From JBAXLO01 sp037134755 (GTDB lineage Bacteria > Bacteroidota > Bacteroidia > Bacteroidales > JACABE01), in contig JBAXLO010000135.1 in NCBI GenBank assembly GCA_037134755.1, forward strand, positions 1-12,943: a stretch of 12,943 nucleotides of DNA. Reading direction: 5' to 3'. Below the pieces are notes generated by a model. The model ran no database searches, was not told where the DNA came from, and worked only from the letters and a program-made list of their open reading frames with translations. The position numbers were made by a program, and so were the translations under genes. This document shows positions 6,114-12,432 of the stretch, one piece after another. The first letter of the stretch is position 1. Every line of letters begins with the position of its first letter.

Positions 6114-8018
6114 TTATTTAATAATATCGACACTTCTTTTAATAAAATCGGTCAATGCCTCCCCTTTTAGGAGATTTTGTGATAATAAAGCAAGATCTGT
6201 AAGCTGTTTTACCAAGTTATTCTGACGACTTTCGTCTGCTTCATTCAATATCTCACCTATTAATTTATGATTAGTATTAACTACCAGATTATAATTATCA
6301 GGAAGACTTCCCATATACGACATTCCACCTCCCATTGCCGACATTTCTTTCATACGACGCATAAATTCATTCTGAGTTATCATCACAGGCTGATCTGTTT
6401 CGCTTAAGTTCTCAAAAACGATTGTGAATTTTTGTTTTTCAACATTCTTTTCGAACACTGGTTTCAGTGTTTCCTTTTCAGTATCGCTTAGTTTTGAAGG
6501 TAAATCATCATCTTTCTTTACTAATTTGTCAACAGTTTCAGCATCTACTCTTATAAACGATGTGTTCTCCAGTTTACGCTCCATCAAATTTATAAAATGA
6601 CTATCCAAAACACCATCAAAAACTATAATGTCATAGCCTTTATCCTTTGCCTGTTGTATATAGCTATGCTGTTCCTCTACATTATTAGTATAAATATAAA
6701 CAGTTTTCTTGTCTTTATCGGTTTGGAGGTCTTTTACATGGTTTTTATATTCATCAAATGTAAAATATTTACCATCTGTATTCTTTAGCAGACAGAACTT
6801 ATCAGCTCTCTCTTCAAATTTAGGTTCTGATATCATTCCGTATTCAATAAACACTTTGATATCATCCCATTTCGTTTCAAATTCCTCTCGTTTGTTCTTG
6901 AAAAGCTCTTCTAACTTATCAGCTACTTTTTTTGTAATGTGGTTAGAAATCTTTTTAACGTTAGAATCGCTTTGTAAATAGCTTCTGGAAACATTTAACG
7001 GAATATCCGGCGAATCCAACACTCCATGAAGCAGTGTTAAAAAGTCAGGGACTATGCCTTCAACTGAATCGGTAACAAAAACCTGATTGCAATACAGTTG
7101 AATCTTGTCTTTCTGGACTTCAAAATTCTTTTTTACCTTTGGAAAATAAAGTATTCCCGTAAGGTTAAACGGATAATCCACATTTAAATGAATGTTAAAC
7201 AATGGATCATCGTAAGTAAAAGGATATAGGTCGTGGTAAAACTTATTATAATCCTCGTCTGTCAACTCTGTAGGCTTTACAGTCCACAAAGGCTTTGTGT
7301 CGTTGATGATACGAGGCACTTCTGTTTCCTTTTCCTTATCATTACCATCTTTATCCTTCTCACCTTCTATCTTTTCATACTTCTTTTCGGTTCCAAAAAC
7401 GATAGAAACAGGCAAAAACTTACAATATTTCTTTAATAAACCCAGTATTTTTTGTTCTTCCAGAAAGTCTTCCGAATCTTCAGCAATATGAAGCACTACG
7501 TCAGTACCTCTTTCGGTTTTCTTGTGTTCTTTAATTGTATATTCAGGGCTACCGTCGCAGGTCCACTTAACGGCTGATGTACCTTCACCATCCATATATG
7601 TTTTGGTAATCAGGTCAACTTCTTTAGCCACCATAAATGAGGAGTAAAAACCTAGTCCGAAATGACCAATAAGCGCATTAGCATCAGCTTCACTCTTATC
7701 TTTATACATTTCAACAAACTCTTCGGCTCCTGAAAAGGCAATCTGATTGATATACTTATCCACTTCCTCGGCTGTCATCCCTACGCCACGATCGCTAACG
7801 GTTATGGTTTTCTTTTTCTTGTCCACCTTCACTTCTATAGTCAAGTCGCCGAGCTCTCCACTGAACTTACCCATTGATGATAAGGTTTTGAGCTTTTGTG
7901 TAGCATCTACAGCATTAGAAACTAACTCTCTTAAAAAGATTTCGTGATCTGAGTACAAAAATTTCTTTATAATCGGAAAGATATTCTCCGTTTGTACATT
8001 TATTTTTCCTTTTTCCAT
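6114..8018 (-). CDS. htpG: HtpG, Hsp90-family ATP-dependent chaperone
   Basis: This is a 634-aa cytosolic chaperone, full length for bacterial Hsp90. The N-terminal GHKL ATPase domain shows FLRELVSNAVDA (residues 28-39, with catalytic E31 and Mg-binding N35), SDRGVGM (75-81), IAFSGAEEF (93-101) and the ATP-lid IGHFGLGFYSSF (117-128). A short charged linker EGEKDKDGNDKEKETE (about 218-233) separates it from the middle domain. That domain contains LWTVKPTELTDEDYNKFYHDL, YCNQVFVTDSVEGIVPDFL and NVSRSYLQSD, where R345 is the likely ATP-contacting arginine. The C-terminal dimerisation region follows. Every key residue I could check is present. Met1 (MEKGKINVQTENIFPIIKK) is the conserved N-terminus, so the start is secure. 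The gene has its own promoter overlapped by an operator-like repeat (8086-8124), consistent with stress control. Confidence 0.98.
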   Translation of the reverse strand: MEKGKINVQTENIFPIIKKFLYSDHEIFLRELVSNAVDATQKLKTLSSMGKFSGELGDLTIEVKVDKKKKTITVSDRGVGMTAEEVDKYINQIAFSGAEEFVEMYKDKSEADANALIGHFGLGFYSSFMVAKEVDLITKTYMDGEGTSAVKWTCDGSPEYTIKEHKKTERGTDVVLHIAEDSEDFLEEQKILGLLKKYCKFLPVSIVFGTEKKYEKIEGEKDKDGNDKEKETEVPRIINDTKPLWTVKPTELTDEDYNKFYHDLYPFTYDDPLFNIHLNVDYPFNLTGILYFPKVKKNFEVQKDKIQLYCNQVFVTDSVEGIVPDFLTLLHGVLDSPDIPLNVSRSYLQSDSNVKKISNHITKKVADKLEELFKNKREEFETKWDDIKVFIEYGMISEPKFEERADKFCLLKNTDGKYFTFDEYKNHVKDLQTDKDKKTVYIYTNNVEEQHSYIQQAKDKGYDIIVFDGVLDSHFINLMERKLENTSFIRVDAETVDKLVKKDDDLPSKLSDTEKETLKPVFEKNVEKQKFTIVFENLSETDQPVMITQNEFMRRMKEMSAMGGGMSYMGSLPDNYNLVVNTNHKLIGEILNEADESRQNNLVKQLTDLALLSQNLLKGEALTDFIKRSVDIIK

Positions 8019-8062
8019 ATTACTATTTTTTTAATTTCTTTACTATTTATACTTCCACTCAT

Positions 8063-8070
8063 CAAAGTTA
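8063..8070 (-). promoter_or_regulatory. -7 box of htpG
   Basis: TAACTTTG on the minus strand matches TAnnTTTG, 45 bases upstream of the htpG start. The position where a -33 TTTG would lie, 19 bases further up, falls inside the TGTCA arm of the inverted repeat at 8086-8104. The promoter therefore lacks a canonical -33 box there. Confidence 0.65.
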
Positions 8071-8085
8071 GTGCCATTGTAAGAA

Positions 8086-8124
8086 CCCTGACATTTTGTC
8101 AGGGTATTTTGACAAAGCCTGACA
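8086..8124 (-). promoter_or_regulatory. Operator-like inverted repeat with phased half-sites upstream of htpG
   Basis: CCCTGACA (8086-8093) and TGTCAGGG (8097-8104) are perfect 8-bp arms with a 3-base spacer. Two more TGACA half-sites follow on the plus strand at 8110-8114 and 8120-8124. The same-orientation copies start at 8089, 8110 and 8120, which is 21 and 10 bases apart (two turns and one turn), so they face the same side of the helix. The palindrome covers about -28 to -46 of the predicted promoter. It is not the CIRCE element. A repressor site, or the upstream part of an alternative-sigma promoter, would both fit. Confidence 0.6.
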
Positions 8125-8218
8125 TTATAACAATTTTTACAGCTTTTGATTTGTCTTTTCTCAAAATTAAAATGTTTTAGTAGGATTTTAAAATCTTAAA
8201 GTTTGAAAAGGCTTGTAT

Positions 8219-8468
8219 ACAGTCTAACCTTTAAATAATACAGTCTAACCTTTAAATAATACAGTCTAACCTTTAAATAATACCGATTAATTTTAAAATG
8301 ATACATGAAAAACTGTAAATAATACACATTTAACTGTAAATAATACTCAATAATATGTAAATGATACAGGCTAGGGGAAAGTTATACACTCTAATTTGTA
8401 AATAATACAGTCTAGGGGAGAGTTATACACTATTATATGTAAATGATACAGGCTATAATCAGAACTTT
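8219..8468. repeat. Phased 21-bp tandem array, about 12 units
   Basis: Units begin with AC at 8219, 8240, 8261, 8282, 8303, 8324, 8345, 8366, 8386, 8407, 8427 and 8448. Ten steps are 21 bases, if the end of the last unit is counted, and two are 20. The first three units are identical (ACAGTCT ... TAAATAAT). Later ones diverge but keep the TAAATAAT or TAAATGAT block followed by AC. Two of them (8366, 8407) share a variant with GGGGA and end in GTTAT. Stop codons occur in all frames of the divergent part, so it is not a peptide repeat. It is non-coding, with a period of two helical turns. Confidence 0.88.
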
Positions 8469-8593
8469 ACAGAATTATGTATAATTCCTCCAGGTCTTGA
8501 AAACTTGTAGAGCATGAAAACTTGTATTGTGGTGTTAATGCTTTATAATTATATATAAGACATTGATTAAATTGCATTTTAAAAATAAAATAA
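8469..8593. other. Gap between the 21-bp array and the palindromic element
   Basis: No gene. A perfect short palindrome GAATTAT-GT-ATAATTC lies at 8472-8487. A 12-base direct repeat TGAAAACTTGTA occurs at 8498-8509 and 8515-8526, 17 bases apart. The rest is AT-rich. The remaining bases 8125-8218 upstream of the array also hold nothing recognisable. Confidence 0.5.
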
Positions 8594-8691
8594 TGAGTCC
8601 ACTGCTATAAGTCATTTCTGATTAAAGACGTCGTCATTGCGAGCCACCATACTTTTCAGCACACCAAGTGATATGACAAATCTTAGAGAGC

Positions 8692-8771
8692 ATCCTGACA
8701 GGTTTTTCCTCCTGTCAGGTGTAATAGCCTTTTTATATTTATACCTGACAGAATGGGGAACCTGTCAGGAT
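8692..8771. repeat. Double palindrome of CCTGACAGG blocks
   Basis: There are four blocks: CCTGACAGG (8694-8702), CCTGTCAGG (8711-8719), CCTGACAG (8744-8751) and CCTGTCAGG (8761-8769). The outer pair extends to a perfect 13-bp stem (8692-8704 with 8759-8771), and the inner pair to 9 bp (8712-8720 with 8743-8751). Neighbouring blocks can instead form two separate hairpins. The design matches the AGCGGTT units downstream although the sequence differs. Confidence 0.85.
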
Positions 8772-8800
8772 ATTAATAATCAAATTACTTATCAAACGTC

Positions 8801-8877
8801 GTCATTGCGAACGAAGTGAAGCAATCTAATTCTACACATAAACAATAGATTGCTTCGTCGTCCCTCCTACTAATGAC
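8801..8877. repeat. Dispersed palindromic repeat (AAGCAATCT family), copy 2
   Basis: GAAGCAATCTA (8818-8828) and TAGATTGCTTC (8846-8856) are perfect arms. The ends are GTCATT (8801-8806) and AATGAC (8872-8877), also perfect inverted repeats. The right half is 29/30 identical to the copy at 1930-1959. Here it sits inside the larger palindromic element. Confidence 0.88.
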
Positions 8878-8925
8878 AGAATATCGCAAAGTATATATAA
8901 TGTGCTATTTGCGTTTTCTAATATA

Positions 8926-9045
8926 TCCGCTAAGCGGTTTGGAACCGCTAAGCGGGATAGCTACCACTTAGCGGTTCTAAACCGCTTAGTGGTTATATTC
9001 TGTCATACTACTTGGTGGGCTGTAAGTCTTGGGGCTCACAATGAC
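8926..9045. repeat. 120-bp palindromic unit, copy A
   Basis: A 29-nt arm (8927-8955) is followed by an 8-nt loop and its complement (8964-8992), which differ at three positions. Each arm is itself a hairpin with two AGCGGTT/AACCGCT blocks, so four such blocks lie in one cruciform. ACTTGGTGGGCTG and GGGGCTCACAATGAC follow, related to the motifs at 9178-9214. A 12-bp inverted repeat ATGACAGAATAT (8873-8884) and ATATTCTGTCAT (8995-9006) brackets the cruciform. Confidence 0.88.
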
Positions 9046-9093
9046 AACATATTGTATTCAGAACAATATGTATCACTTAAGTGTTTGCATTTA

Positions 9094-9213
9094 TCCGCTA
9101 AGCGGTTTAGAACCGCTAAGCGGAATGGCTACCACTTAGCGGTTCCAAACCGCTTAATGGTTGAGATTTATCATAATACTTGGTGTGCTGAATTTATTGG
9201 GGCTCGCAATGAC
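9094..9213. repeat. 120-bp palindromic unit, copy B
   Basis: This is a direct copy of 8926-9045 at an offset of exactly 168 bases without indels. Its arms are 9095-9123 and 9132-9160 with an 8-nt loop; it continues with ACTTGGTGTGCTG and GGGGCTCGCAATGAC. Because 168 is a multiple of three, an apparent 117-codon ORF with two similar halves runs through A and B. The palindromes show that this ORF is incidental. Confidence 0.88.
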
Positions 9214-9324
9214 GTCATTGTTCTTGTCGGAGTGGACTCAATAATAATAAATTAATATTTAAATAAGTCTGCTATATTTTAAGCATATATCTTAGTTCAA
9301 TATTAAATAGTACCTAAATGCACC

Positions 9325-9354
9325 TTGAATTATTATTTATTTTTTGTATTTTTG
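9325..9354 (+). promoter_or_regulatory. Promoter of the small lipoprotein gene
   Basis: TTG (9325-9327), 19 bases, then TATTTTTG (9347-9354), a match to the Bacteroidota consensus with exact spacing. The start codon is 29 bases after the -7 box, preceded by A-rich leader sequence. The gene-free bases 9241-9324 show nothing else. Confidence 0.8.
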
Positions 9355-9383
9355 CATTTCAATTAAAATCAAATTAAAAAACT

Positions 9384-9827
9384 ATGAAAACAATCACCAA
9401 AATTATTTTAGCTGTAAGTGTTATTGCAATCGTTTTTCTGAGCAATTGCAAGAAGGATACTCCTTCCTCTAGTTCAAATAATAATCCAATTGTTGGCAAA
9501 TGGGGAATTATTAATTATAAGCAATTGAGTTATAACAATGGTGTTTTAACAGATTCAACCGGTCAATCTTTTTTGGCAACAGATACCGAATATGTTGAAG
9601 TAACTTTTAATGCAAATAATACTTTTATTGATAATAGCCCTAACTCTAGTACTTTTGCACATGATACGGGTACTTATATAATTGTTAATAATAATTTTAC
9701 TTTAACTCAGGGACTAAATATTACAAAAGGTATCTATTCTATAAGTGGGAACAATTTAACGATGTCGTTTACCGATACCACGTCAACTTATAAATGGATA
9801 ACTACTGAAAATTTGGTTAGAAAGTGA
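9384..9827 (+). CDS. Small lipoprotein with lipocalin-like domain
   Basis: This 147-aa protein has a lipoprotein signal peptide: MKTITKIILAVSVIAIVFL, then lipobox LSNC with the lipidated Cys at 22. CKKDTPSSSSNNN follows; the charged residues right after Cys are of the kind used as a surface-export signal in this phylum. The mature part opens with NPIVGKWGIINYK and continues as short beta-strands (EYVEVTFNANNTFI, DTGTYIIVNNNFTLTQ, KGIYSISGNNLTMSF, YKWITTENLVRK). This is the layout of Bacteroidota lipocalin-like or DUF4923/DUF5004-type lipoproteins. The family call is by pattern only, and the ligand is unknown. It is a single-gene unit with its own promoter. A short CAGAT/ATCTG hairpin (9859-9872) follows without a T-run, so the terminator is unclear. 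Confidence 0.85.
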   Translation: MKTITKIILAVSVIAIVFLSNCKKDTPSSSSNNNPIVGKWGIINYKQLSYNNGVLTDSTGQSFLATDTEYVEVTFNANNTFIDNSPNSSTFAHDTGTYIIVNNNFTLTQGLNITKGIYSISGNNLTMSFTDTTSTYKWITTENLVRK

Positions 9828-10015
9828 TGGACATAGGTTCGCACTTATTGTTAAATAACAGATGATTATCTGCACTAAAAGCAATGATTTATTTTGATAC
9901 TATCTGAAGAAATGTATTTTGGGACATTTTACTTTAATCCTACCTAATTTTACATTGGTCCGGATTTTATCGGAAATAAGGTATTAAAAATAATTATGTT
10001 TTTTTAGGAATATAT

Positions 10016-10447
10016 TTACCCAATAGCTTGTGTAAGCCATATTTTAGGCATAAAATAAAAGTAATAATATCTTTTGTCAGATCCTTTTTTATTAAATATA
10101 GCTTCTCCTTTTGGTACACCTTCGCATTCGTCGCAGCCGGGTAATTGATATAGTGCCTTTATTTTATATCTAGACAATATTAAAAAGTTTTTCTTAAAAT
10201 TTATGCTTGGTAATATATATCCAACTTCTTCCCAATTTTTCTTCTGAATAGAATCAGTTAATATTAACCATTCCCAATTGTAATTTAACCATCCGCTAGA
10301 TAAATCTTTATGAATATGAACTTGTTCTTTTACAAAAACAATTTTAATTTCTGATCTATTATGTACCTTATAAATGTATAAGTAAAAATTAGAGGATAGT
10401 ATAATAACTATGATAATTAATAATGCTATAAATAGTTTTTTCATCAT
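10016..10447 (-). CDS. Hypothetical membrane-anchored protein, 143 aa
   Basis: I do not recognise this protein. A hydrophobic N-terminal segment (about residues 4-24, KLFIALLIIIVIILSSNFYLY) lacks a good cleavage site and is probably an anchor, leaving a roughly 115-residue domain in the periplasm. It has a CDEC motif (C105, C108), which could bind a metal or form a disulfide, and is rich in aromatic residues (WLNYNWEWLIL, RYYYFYFMPKIW). Either of the two adjacent ATGs could be the start. It lies 50 bases after the 10498-11292 gene on the same strand. No promoter match was found between them, so they are probably co-transcribed. AT content is high, like its neighbour. Confidence 0.75.
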   Translation of the reverse strand: MMKKLFIALLIIIVIILSSNFYLYIYKVHNRSEIKIVFVKEQVHIHKDLSSGWLNYNWEWLILTDSIQKKNWEEVGYILPSINFKKNFLILSRYKIKALYQLPGCDECEGVPKGEAIFNKKGSDKRYYYFYFMPKIWLTQAIG

Positions 10448-10497
10448 AATTGACTAAAATCACAATTCATAAAATGGAAATTAAAATATTTATCTAA

Positions 10498-11292
10498 TTA
10501 ATATATTTCTTTATCAGGAATCTTTAAATCAGTAAGTTTAAGCAGATATAAACAACAATCCATTTTACCTTCCCATTCGGAAATAACGTAGTATCTATCT
10601 GGAGTAGCACCTTCTAATATCCAAAATGAACCATCTGTACCAACTAAACCAGTACCTATTCCACAATTCCAGAAATCTAATCTGCTAAGTTTATTATGAA
10701 AAACATCCCAATCAAGTTTACTAATCACTTTAGATTTATCTGTTATTAAATTCCCCGGTTCATAACCTCCTGCTCCATCACATTCTTTCCAATAAAGTTT
10801 ATTAACACCGTTTTCTTTCTCTATTCTTATAGCAATTGGATGATGAAAAGTACGTAACCATGTGAAACGATATACTTCCTTATTCATCTTTTTATTAAAT
10901 AACAAAGGCTCTTTTAAAGCAAATAATTGTTCGGAATACCAATTTACTAAAAATGTATCGAGATTGTTTGGTACTATTTTCCCATATAAATCAATAATAG
11001 GAAAAAGTTTTAATGGAAAATAATATTGACTTTTTTTTAAAGGGATATTATTACTATCAACCTTTATTTTATTATTATAATAAAGACTTGCATTACACTC
11101 TTTACTTACTTTTTCGTTAGTTATATTTTCATTTTTAACACTATCTTTTTTTAAATTAGAAATCTTTTTTTCTGCAATTGGATTATTTATGTTTTTATGA
11201 TAACGATTCATCAATAAAAAAAGAAACAAAAGGATTGGAATTATATATTTCCAAATGATACTTATTTTAAAATGGATGTTGTTTTTTTTCAT
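10498..11292 (-). CDS. Hypothetical membrane-anchored protein, 264 aa
   Basis: A single N-terminal membrane segment (about residues 12-28) is followed by a Lys/Asn-rich spacer (about 30-88) and a soluble C-terminal domain (about 90-264), probably periplasmic. The domain has a pattern I have seen in hypothetical proteins of this phylum: YRFTWLRTFHHPIAIRI (141-157), a GAGGYEPG turn (173-180), LDWDVFHNKLSRLDFWNCG (193-211), DGSFWILEGATPDRYYVISEW (220-240), and a C-terminal LKLTDLKIPDKEIY. I know no function for it. Cysteines at 66, 171, 210, 246 and 247 may form disulfides. A -7 box lies 50 bases upstream. It is first in a two-gene unit with the CDEC-motif gene at 10016-10447. Confidence 0.82.
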   Translation of the reverse strand: MKKNNIHFKISIIWKYIIPILLFLFLLMNRYHKNINNPIAEKKISNLKKDSVKNENITNEKVSKECNASLYYNNKIKVDSNNIPLKKSQYYFPLKLFPIIDLYGKIVPNNLDTFLVNWYSEQLFALKEPLLFNKKMNKEVYRFTWLRTFHHPIAIRIEKENGVNKLYWKECDGAGGYEPGNLITDKSKVISKLDWDVFHNKLSRLDFWNCGIGTGLVGTDGSFWILEGATPDRYYVISEWEGKMDCCLYLLKLTDLKIPDKEIY

Positions 11293-11541
11293 AAAACAAT
11301 TTTTTTCATGGTGGCTTTTAATTTATTTAAGAACATTTTTACAAAAGTAATAAATATTAGGATAGTATTATTTAACTCAATAAAATTATTTTCTTTAAAG
11401 AGATTTATATGGGACTAATGTGACAGTTGGGACTTTTGTAAATTTGGGTTTAATAGTATTGTTATAAGTGTTTTGGTTTGAATTCTTATCTTATGTATTT
11501 ATTATTTAAAAATTTCAATTTTATTTAATAAAAACATAAAA
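11293..11541. other. Intergenic region without a gene
   Basis: Part of a 339-base gap. Apart from the -7 box at 11342-11349 and the terminator at 11542-11595, it is AT-rich, with no ORF or RNA gene that I can see. A GGGACT direct repeat occurs near 11412 and 11429. Confidence 0.5.
11342..11349 (-). promoter_or_regulatory. -7 box of the 10498-11292 / 10016-10447 unit
   Basis: TACTTTTG on the minus strand matches TAnnTTTG, 49 bases upstream of the start codon. The flanks are almost identical to those of the lemA -7 box. No TTTG is present at the -33 position. Confidence 0.5.
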
Positions 11542-11595
11542 CTAAAAAAAAAGATACTAAACACACCAAATAAGATTGATATGCTTAGTACCTTT
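11542..11595 (-). terminator. Intrinsic terminator of the 11632-12432 gene
   Basis: On the minus strand AAAGGTACTAA pairs with TTAGTATCTTT (one G-U pair, 11 bp in all), then a run of at least nine T. The loop is about 24 nt. It lies about 37 bases past the stop codon. A 10-base direct repeat ATATGCTTAG (11579-11588, 11596-11605) overlaps it. Confidence 0.65.
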
Positions 11596-11631
11596 ATATG
11601 CTTAGGTTGTTTGAAATTTGAAAACCGGGGC

Positions 11632-12432
11632 TTATAGCTTTCTGCGATTATCGATAAATGGGATAGCTTTTATTTCTTTATACTCTTTAGAAGTAGCACC
11701 ATAGCTAGCCAAAACTTCTGCTTTTATTTTCTGAACCATATTTAAACCTGAATCTTTAGCATCATAAAAAAGGTCGTCACGTTCAACATCTACAGCAACT
11801 ATATCATTATGTGCGGCATCGGTAGAAATACTTACAGTTTCGAGATCTTTAACCCATAATTTTAAGGCTGGTAATTTGAGATCGTCAACATTGGTATCGT
11901 ACTCAGTGGAAGCTTCTAAAAGTGTAATAAGTATTAAAAGCGCACTAACCAGATTGCTAAAGCTAACGTGCGAAACTGAATGGGTAGTAGTAGTAGCTGC
12001 TGCTGCTGCAATATTTTCGATAGGTGTTGAGGTAGTGTCGGTTGTAGGAGTATCGGTTTCGGGAGTGACGGTAGGTGTCACTATTTTTTTAAGAGCTAAA
12101 ATACGTTCGCCTCTAATTCTTTTTACTTGATTATGAACTATTAATATGTCTTTAGCGCTAACATCACAACTTGCAAAAGCTCCGCCTATACGTGTGGCTT
12201 TTGAGTCTACGTCCTCGAACTTCACTTGACGCCCGGCGACCTGAAAGGTGTAAACACCGATCTTTTGTGTTTTGCTTGCAAGAATTGCTTTTAAAGCAGT
12301 ATTTTTTGCATCAATATTTACTATGGTAATGATGCTGTTGACAGGATCGTACTTAAGCAAAACTTTTACTTTGCCTTTGATGGTGCCAAAATTGGTTGAG
12401 TTGGCTAAATAGCCTCTTTCTGAATAAATCAT
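11632..12432 (-). CDS. Hypothetical two-domain protein with Thr/Pro-rich linker
   Basis: This 266-aa protein has no signal peptide. Residues 1-115 are beta-rich with charged turns (GTIKGKVKVLLKYDPVNSIITIV, then TQKIGVYTFQVAGRQVKF). Residues 117-150 are a low-complexity Thr/Pro/Ala linker (TPTVTPETDTPTTDTTSTP). Residues 155-173 are hydrophobic (VSFSNLVSALLILITLLEA) and could be a helix or a weak membrane segment. The C-terminal part (about 183-266) has YDAKDSGLNMVQKIKAEVLASYGATSKEYKEIKAI, a pattern like that of uncharacterised Bacteroidota proteins ending in a SYGATS-x-EY-x-x-(V/I) block. I know no function. GC content looks higher than in the neighbouring 10016-11292 pair. It is monocistronic, with a terminator downstream; I found no promoter with both boxes upstream. 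Confidence 0.75.
   Translation of the reverse strand: MIYSERGYLANSTNFGTIKGKVKVLLKYDPVNSIITIVNIDAKNTALKAILASKTQKIGVYTFQVAGRQVKFEDVDSKATRIGGAFASCDVSAKDILIVHNQVKRIRGERILALKKIVTPTVTPETDTPTTDTTSTPIENIAAAAATTTTHSVSHVSFSNLVSALLILITLLEASTEYDTNVDDLKLPALKLWVKDLETVSISTDAAHNDIVAVDVERDDLFYDAKDSGLNMVQKIKAEVLASYGATSKEYKEIKAIPFIDNRRKL

Larger units (their letters stand above)
8594..9240. mobile_element. MITE-like non-coding element built of nested palindromes
   Basis: The ends are perfect 10-bp inverted repeats, TGAGTCCACT (8594-8603) and AGTGGACTCA (9231-9240). Both are flanked by ATAA, a possible 4-bp target duplication that is weak because the flanks are AT-rich. Inside, two further inverted pairs are nested at matching distances: CGTCATTGCGAGCC (8632-8645) with 9201-9214, and TCAGCACACCAAGT (8656-8669) with 9178-9191, separated by 10 and 9 bases. 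The interior holds the 8692-8771 double hairpin, the 8801-8877 repeat and two copies of a 120-bp unit. There is no transposase gene, so any movement would need one supplied in trans. It could also be several small repeats inserted into each other. Confidence 0.6.

Noticed and set aside
6597..7947. Several plus-strand ORFs of 60-90 codons inside htpG
   Set aside because: They lie antisense to a fully conserved HtpG coding sequence and have no protein features of their own.
8019..8130. Possible CIRCE (HrcA) operator at htpG
   Set aside because: The CIRCE arms TTAGCACTC and GAGTGCTAA are absent. The inverted repeat present has a different sequence and a 3-base spacer.
8219..8468. Possible CRISPR array
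   Set aside because: The units are contiguous with no unique spacers, are too short for repeat plus spacer, and no cas gene is nearby.
8637..8819. 60-codon plus-strand ORF across the CCTGACAGG module
   Set aside because: It runs through hairpin repeats and into the AAGCAATCT repeat, and has no start context, promoter or protein-like composition.
8902..9255. 117-codon plus-strand ORF with two similar halves (SAKRFGTAKR...HLAVLNRL and SAKRFRTAKR...HLAVPNRL)
   Set aside because: The 168-bp spacing of the two palindromic units is a multiple of three, so a repeated peptide arises automatically. The DNA is constrained as long inverted repeats, and there is no promoter or credible protein character.
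9918..9982. Possible C-terminal remnant of a transposase (reads GHFTLILPNF...ILSEIRY then stop)
   Set aside because: It is only about 20 codons, I could not tie it to a known transposase family, and there are no terminal repeats.
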